Shown one piece after another: positions 5,383 to 6,893 of a stretch of 6,893 bases of DNA. Source of the stretch: Thermococcales archaeon 44_46 (GTDB taxonomy: Archaea; Methanobacteriota_B; Thermococci; Thermococcales; Thermococcaceae); the NCBI GenBank assembly GCA_001507935.1, contig LGET01000085.1:1-6893 (forward strand), written 5' to 3'. The notes beneath the pieces are model-generated. The model saw nothing but the letters and a program-made list of their open reading frames with translations. It ran no database searches and was not told the DNA's origin. Both the position numbers and the translations under genes were made by a program. The first letter of the stretch is position 1. Every line of letters begins with the position of its first letter.

Positions 5383-6576
5383 ATGAAGAGGGTACACATT
5401 TTCGACTGGCACAAAGAACATGCAAAGAAAGTTGAAGAGTTCGCAGGCTGGGAAATGCCCATCTGGTACTCAAGCATAAAAGAGGAACACCTTGCCGTTA
5501 GGAATGGAGTTGGAATTTTTGATGTCTCTCACATGGGAGAAATATTCTTCAGAGGGAAGGATGCGCTCAAGTTCCTTCAATACGTGACTACAAACGACAT
5601 CTCCAGGCCCCCTGCGATAAGCGGAACATACACCCTGGTTCTCAACGAAAGGGGAGCGGTGAAAGATGAGACCCTTGTCTTCAACATGGGAAATGACACT
5701 TATATGATGGTCTGCGACAGCGATGCTTTTGAAAAGCTCTACGCATGGTTCACATCAATTAAAGGGGCAATTGAGCAGTACACAAAGCTCGACCTTGAGA
5801 TAGAGAACAAGACCTATGATATGGCAATGTTCTCGATTCAGGGACCAAAAGCAAGGGATCTCGCTATGGATCTCTTTGGAATAGATATAAACCAGCTCTG
5901 GTGGTTCCAGGCCAAGGAAGTCGAGCTTGATGGAATCAAGATGCTCCTCTCAAGAAGCGGTTACACTGGAGAGAACGGTTTTGAGGTTTATTTTGAGGAC
6001 GCAAACCCATACCATCCAAACCCGGAGAAGAGAGGAAAGCCGGAGAAAGCCCTATACGTATGGGAGAAGATTCTCGAGGCCGGGCAAAAGTACGGCATAA
6101 AGCCCGCTGGACTTGGCGCTAGGGATACCCTAAGGCTTGAGGCAGGGTACACCCTCTACGGCAACGAAACGAAAGAGCTCCAGCTCTTGAGCACCGACAT
6201 AGATGAAGTCACTCCACTACAGGCAAACCTTGAATTTGCAATCTTCTGGGATAAGGAGTTTATAGGAAAAGAAGCACTGCTCAAGCAGAAGGAGAGGGGA
6301 CTCCCAAGCAAGATGGTGCACTTCAAGATGGTTGATAAGGGAATACCAAGAGCGGGCTACAAGGTATATGCAGAGGGCAAAGAAATTGGAGAAGTTACAA
6401 GCGGAACGCTTTCTCCGCTCCTTGGAATAGGCATAGGTATAGCGTTCGTTAAGCCAGAATACGCAAAGCCCGGAGTGGAGATAGAAATCGACATAAGAGG
6501 GGACAAAAAGAAGGCAGTAACTGTCGCTCCTCCATTCTATGACCCCAAGAAATACGGAGCGTTCAGAGAGGAGTGA
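5383..6576 (+). CDS. gcvT: aminomethyltransferase, T protein of the glycine cleavage system
   Basis: This 397-residue folate-dependent enzyme takes the aminomethyl group from the lipoyl arm of H protein, releasing ammonia and forming 5,10-methylene-tetrahydrofolate or the archaeal pterin equivalent. The N-terminal part carries the family's [21 protein letters not shown] and [11 protein letters not shown] segments. The conserved acidic residue in NERGAVKDE is D95, corresponding to the catalytic Asp near 96-101 in bacterial enzymes. [35 protein letters not shown] and the C-terminal beta-barrel segment [17 protein letters not shown] all match GcvT. The length is close to that of the Pyrococcus enzyme as I recall it. 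The start is fixed by GGTGAT three bases upstream. The P, H and L proteins are not in this window, so the gene appears to stand alone with its own promoter. Only 4 bp separate its stop from the convergent transporter remnant. Confidence 0.96.
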   Translation: MKRVHIFDWHKEHAKKVEEFAGWEMPIWYSSIKEEHLAVRNGVGIFDVSHMGEIFFRGKDALKFLQYVTTNDISRPPAISGTYTLVLNERGAVKDETLVFNMGNDTYMMVCDSDAFEKLYAWFTSIKGAIEQYTKLDLEIENKTYDMAMFSIQGPKARDLAMDLFGIDINQLWWFQAKEVELDGIKMLLSRSGYTGENGFEVYFEDANPYHPNPEKRGKPEKALYVWEKILEAGQKYGIKPAGLGARDTLRLEAGYTLYGNETKELQLLSTDIDEVTPLQANLEFAIFWDKEFIGKEALLKQKERGLPSKMVHFKMVDKGIPRAGYKVYAEGKEIGEVTSGTLSPLLGIGIGIAFVKPEYAKPGVEIEIDIRGDKKKAVTVAPPFYDPKKYGAFREE

Positions 6577-6600
6577 TCTCCTATTTCTTTCCTATTATTA
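6577..6600 (+). terminator. possible pyrimidine-rich terminator of gcvT
   Basis: Immediately after the gcvT stop, the plus strand reads TCTCCTATTTCTTTCCTATT, a T/C-rich stretch with T3 runs that could serve as an intrinsic archaeal terminator. It lies wholly inside the 3' coding end of the convergent transporter fragment, so the same bases encode the GGIIIGKK tail there. The runs are short, so the call is weak. Confidence 0.35.
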
Positions 6601-6784
6601 TTCCCCCAACTATGAGGATTAAGCCAGCTATAGTTGATGGTGCTATTTCTTCTCCCACCAGGAAATGGATAAACACGAGGGACAAAAAGGGGACAAGATA
6701 GGCTAAGTTTGACGCAAAGGAGACATCACTTTCAATTGCTTTATACCATAATAAAAACGTCACCCCCATCTCAAAGAGCCCCAC
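6581..6784 (-). pseudogene. EamA/DMT-family transporter, C-terminal remnant cut by tnpB element
   Basis: The remnant is the last 67 codons of a drug/metabolite transporter (EamA family) gene. It starts at VGLFEMGVTFLLWYKAIE, a hallmark of the second EamA repeat, and ends with the helix GLILIVGGIIIGKK. About two to three membrane helices remain of the usual ten in a protein of about 280-300 residues. The reading frame runs without a break into the transposon end at about 6785. The upstream part of the gene must lie beyond the element, outside this window. A TTG-started frame through the junction (6581-6838) exists, but it would fuse element sequence to the remnant and is not a credible gene. 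Internal Met codons could yield only a tiny fragment. Presumably a null allele, unless the element excises precisely, which IS200/IS605 elements can do. Confidence 0.8.
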
Positions 6785-6789
6785 GTGAA

Positions 6790-6893
6790 CTACCCCGCCC
6801 TCACGGACGGGGCTTCGTGAGGAGTTAAGCCACCCCAAGGTAGCCTAACCCTCACAGGCCGGTTCACACGGCCACTACCGGCTATCTCCCCAA
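6790..6893 (-). CDS. tnpB: TnpB RNA-guided nuclease, C-terminal 33 codons (partial)
   Basis: Reading leftward from the window edge, an open frame of 33 codons ends at TAG (6790-6792). Its tail, NRPVRVRLPWGGLTP followed by HEAPSVRAG, is what I recall as the disordered C-terminus of Thermococcales TnpB proteins, downstream of the RuvC and zinc-finger parts. The catalytic residues lie outside the window, so activity cannot be judged. The stop codon sits at the base of the terminal hairpin, only 5 nt before the element end, so the coding sequence and the RNA scaffold overlap almost completely. This arrangement is typical of IS605-type tnpB genes. The gene points in the same direction as the interrupted transporter. 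Confidence 0.72.
   Translation of the reverse strand, partial: GEIAGSGRVNRPVRVRLPWGGLTPHEAPSVRAG
6793..6812 (-). repeat. terminal hairpin of the tnpB element
   Basis: On the minus strand CCCCGTCC (6812-6805), GTGA loop (6804-6801) and GGGCGGGG (6800-6793) form an 8-bp stem with one G-U pair. A further G-U pair at 6813/6792 is possible. A subterminal hairpin is the recognition structure for HUH TnpA and also the last stem of an omega-RNA. Confidence 0.8.
6817..6855 (-). repeat. 39-nt long stem-loop inside the tnpB 3' end
   Basis: On the minus strand GTGAGGGTTAGGCTACC (6855-6839) pairs with GGTGGCTTAAC and CCTCAC (6834-6824 and 6822-6817), with U6823 bulged and a TTGG loop. I counted 17 pairs, including two G-U wobbles. 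It lies within sense codons of tnpB (the VRVRLPWGGLTP region), so it is constrained by both protein and RNA. Confidence 0.78.

Larger units (their letters stand above)
6785..6893 (-). mobile_element. right end of an IS200/IS605-superfamily (tnpB) element, partial
   Basis: On the minus strand the element runs from beyond the window into a GC-rich terminal hairpin (6793-6812) and then TAGTTCAC (6792-6785). After that the sequence becomes EamA coding sequence. A subterminal hairpin followed by a short TTCAC-like terminus, with no inverted repeats and no expected target duplication, is the design of IS200/IS605 right ends, which are cut by a single-strand HUH transposase. Whether tnpA is present or the element is a tnpB-only (IS1341-type) derivative cannot be seen. 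The exact boundary may be off by a few bases. Confidence 0.8.
6785..6893 (-). ncRNA. putative omega-RNA (reRNA) scaffold of TnpB
   Basis: TnpB nucleases are known to use an RNA made from the 3' end of their own gene plus the element end, followed by a guide from flanking DNA. Here the minus strand holds three consecutive stems: GCCGGT/ACCGGC (6858-6882); a 17-bp stem with one bulged U and a UUGG loop (6817-6855); and an 8-bp CCCCGTCC/GGGCGGGG stem with a GUGA (GNRA) tetraloop (6793-6812). The long stem includes two G-U pairs, as expected for RNA folding rather than a DNA palindrome. The guide would begin at 6784 and read leftward into eamA (GTGGGGCTCTTTGAG...). The 5' end of the RNA lies outside the window. 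Confidence 0.65.

Noticed and set aside
6581..6838. Continuous 85-codon frame joining the element end to the transporter remnant
   Set aside because: It starts with TTG inside the tnpB 3' region in a different frame from tnpB and is an accident of the insertion; only the part left of 6785 is genuine EamA sequence.
1..6893. CRISPR array, tRNA, rRNA, toxin-antitoxin or defence island
   Set aside because: No regularly spaced repeats, no tRNA T-arm or acceptor pattern and no defence-type genes were seen; the only accessory feature is the tnpB element at the right edge.

Overview
The window looks like chromosome of a hyperthermophilic euryarchaeon of the order Thermococcales (Thermococcus or Pyrococcus, one of the lower-GC species). 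The reasons are the AGA/AGG-rich coding style, Shine-Dalgarno sites of the GGTGAT/AGGTGG type, TATA/BRE promoters about 25 nt ahead of very short leaders, a GcvT of recognisable Pyrococcus/Thermococcus type, and an archaeal C/D box sRNA. The genus is inferred from memory of families, not from a search.

Left part (142-4347, + strand): a tight five-gene operon behind one promoter. It encodes a UbiA-type membrane prenyltransferase, a polytopic protein of the LPG-synthase-TM/UPF0104 family, a GT4 glycosyltransferase, a creatininase-family metal amidohydrolase and an unrecognised two-helix membrane protein with coiled-coil ends. Gaps and overlaps are +1, -23, -4 and -4 nt, so the genes are probably co-translated. 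The first three suggest polyprenyl- or glyco-lipid chemistry at the membrane. The roles of the last two in that context are unknown.

Middle (4348-5382): the intergenic gap holds a C/D box methylation-guide sRNA (4378-4445) with its own promoter and a near-ideal kink-turn. Facing it on the minus strand is a tandem-domain universal stress protein gene whose 3' end overlaps the sRNA by 5 nt. A 99-bp divergent promoter region separates uspA from gcvT.

Right part (5383-6893): gcvT (T protein of the glycine cleavage system) is followed after 4 bp by the convergent 3' remnant of an EamA/DMT-family transporter gene. That gene is cut at about 6784/6785 by the right end of an IS200/IS605-type (tnpB-carrying) element. 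The last 33 codons of tnpB, the element end and three strong hairpins (6793-6812, 6817-6855, 6858-6882) are visible. Together they have the form of an omega-RNA scaffold, and its guide would be read from the interrupted transporter gene.

The least expected items are the C/D sRNA and the tnpB/omega-RNA end. No CRISPR array, tRNA, rRNA or defence cluster was seen.
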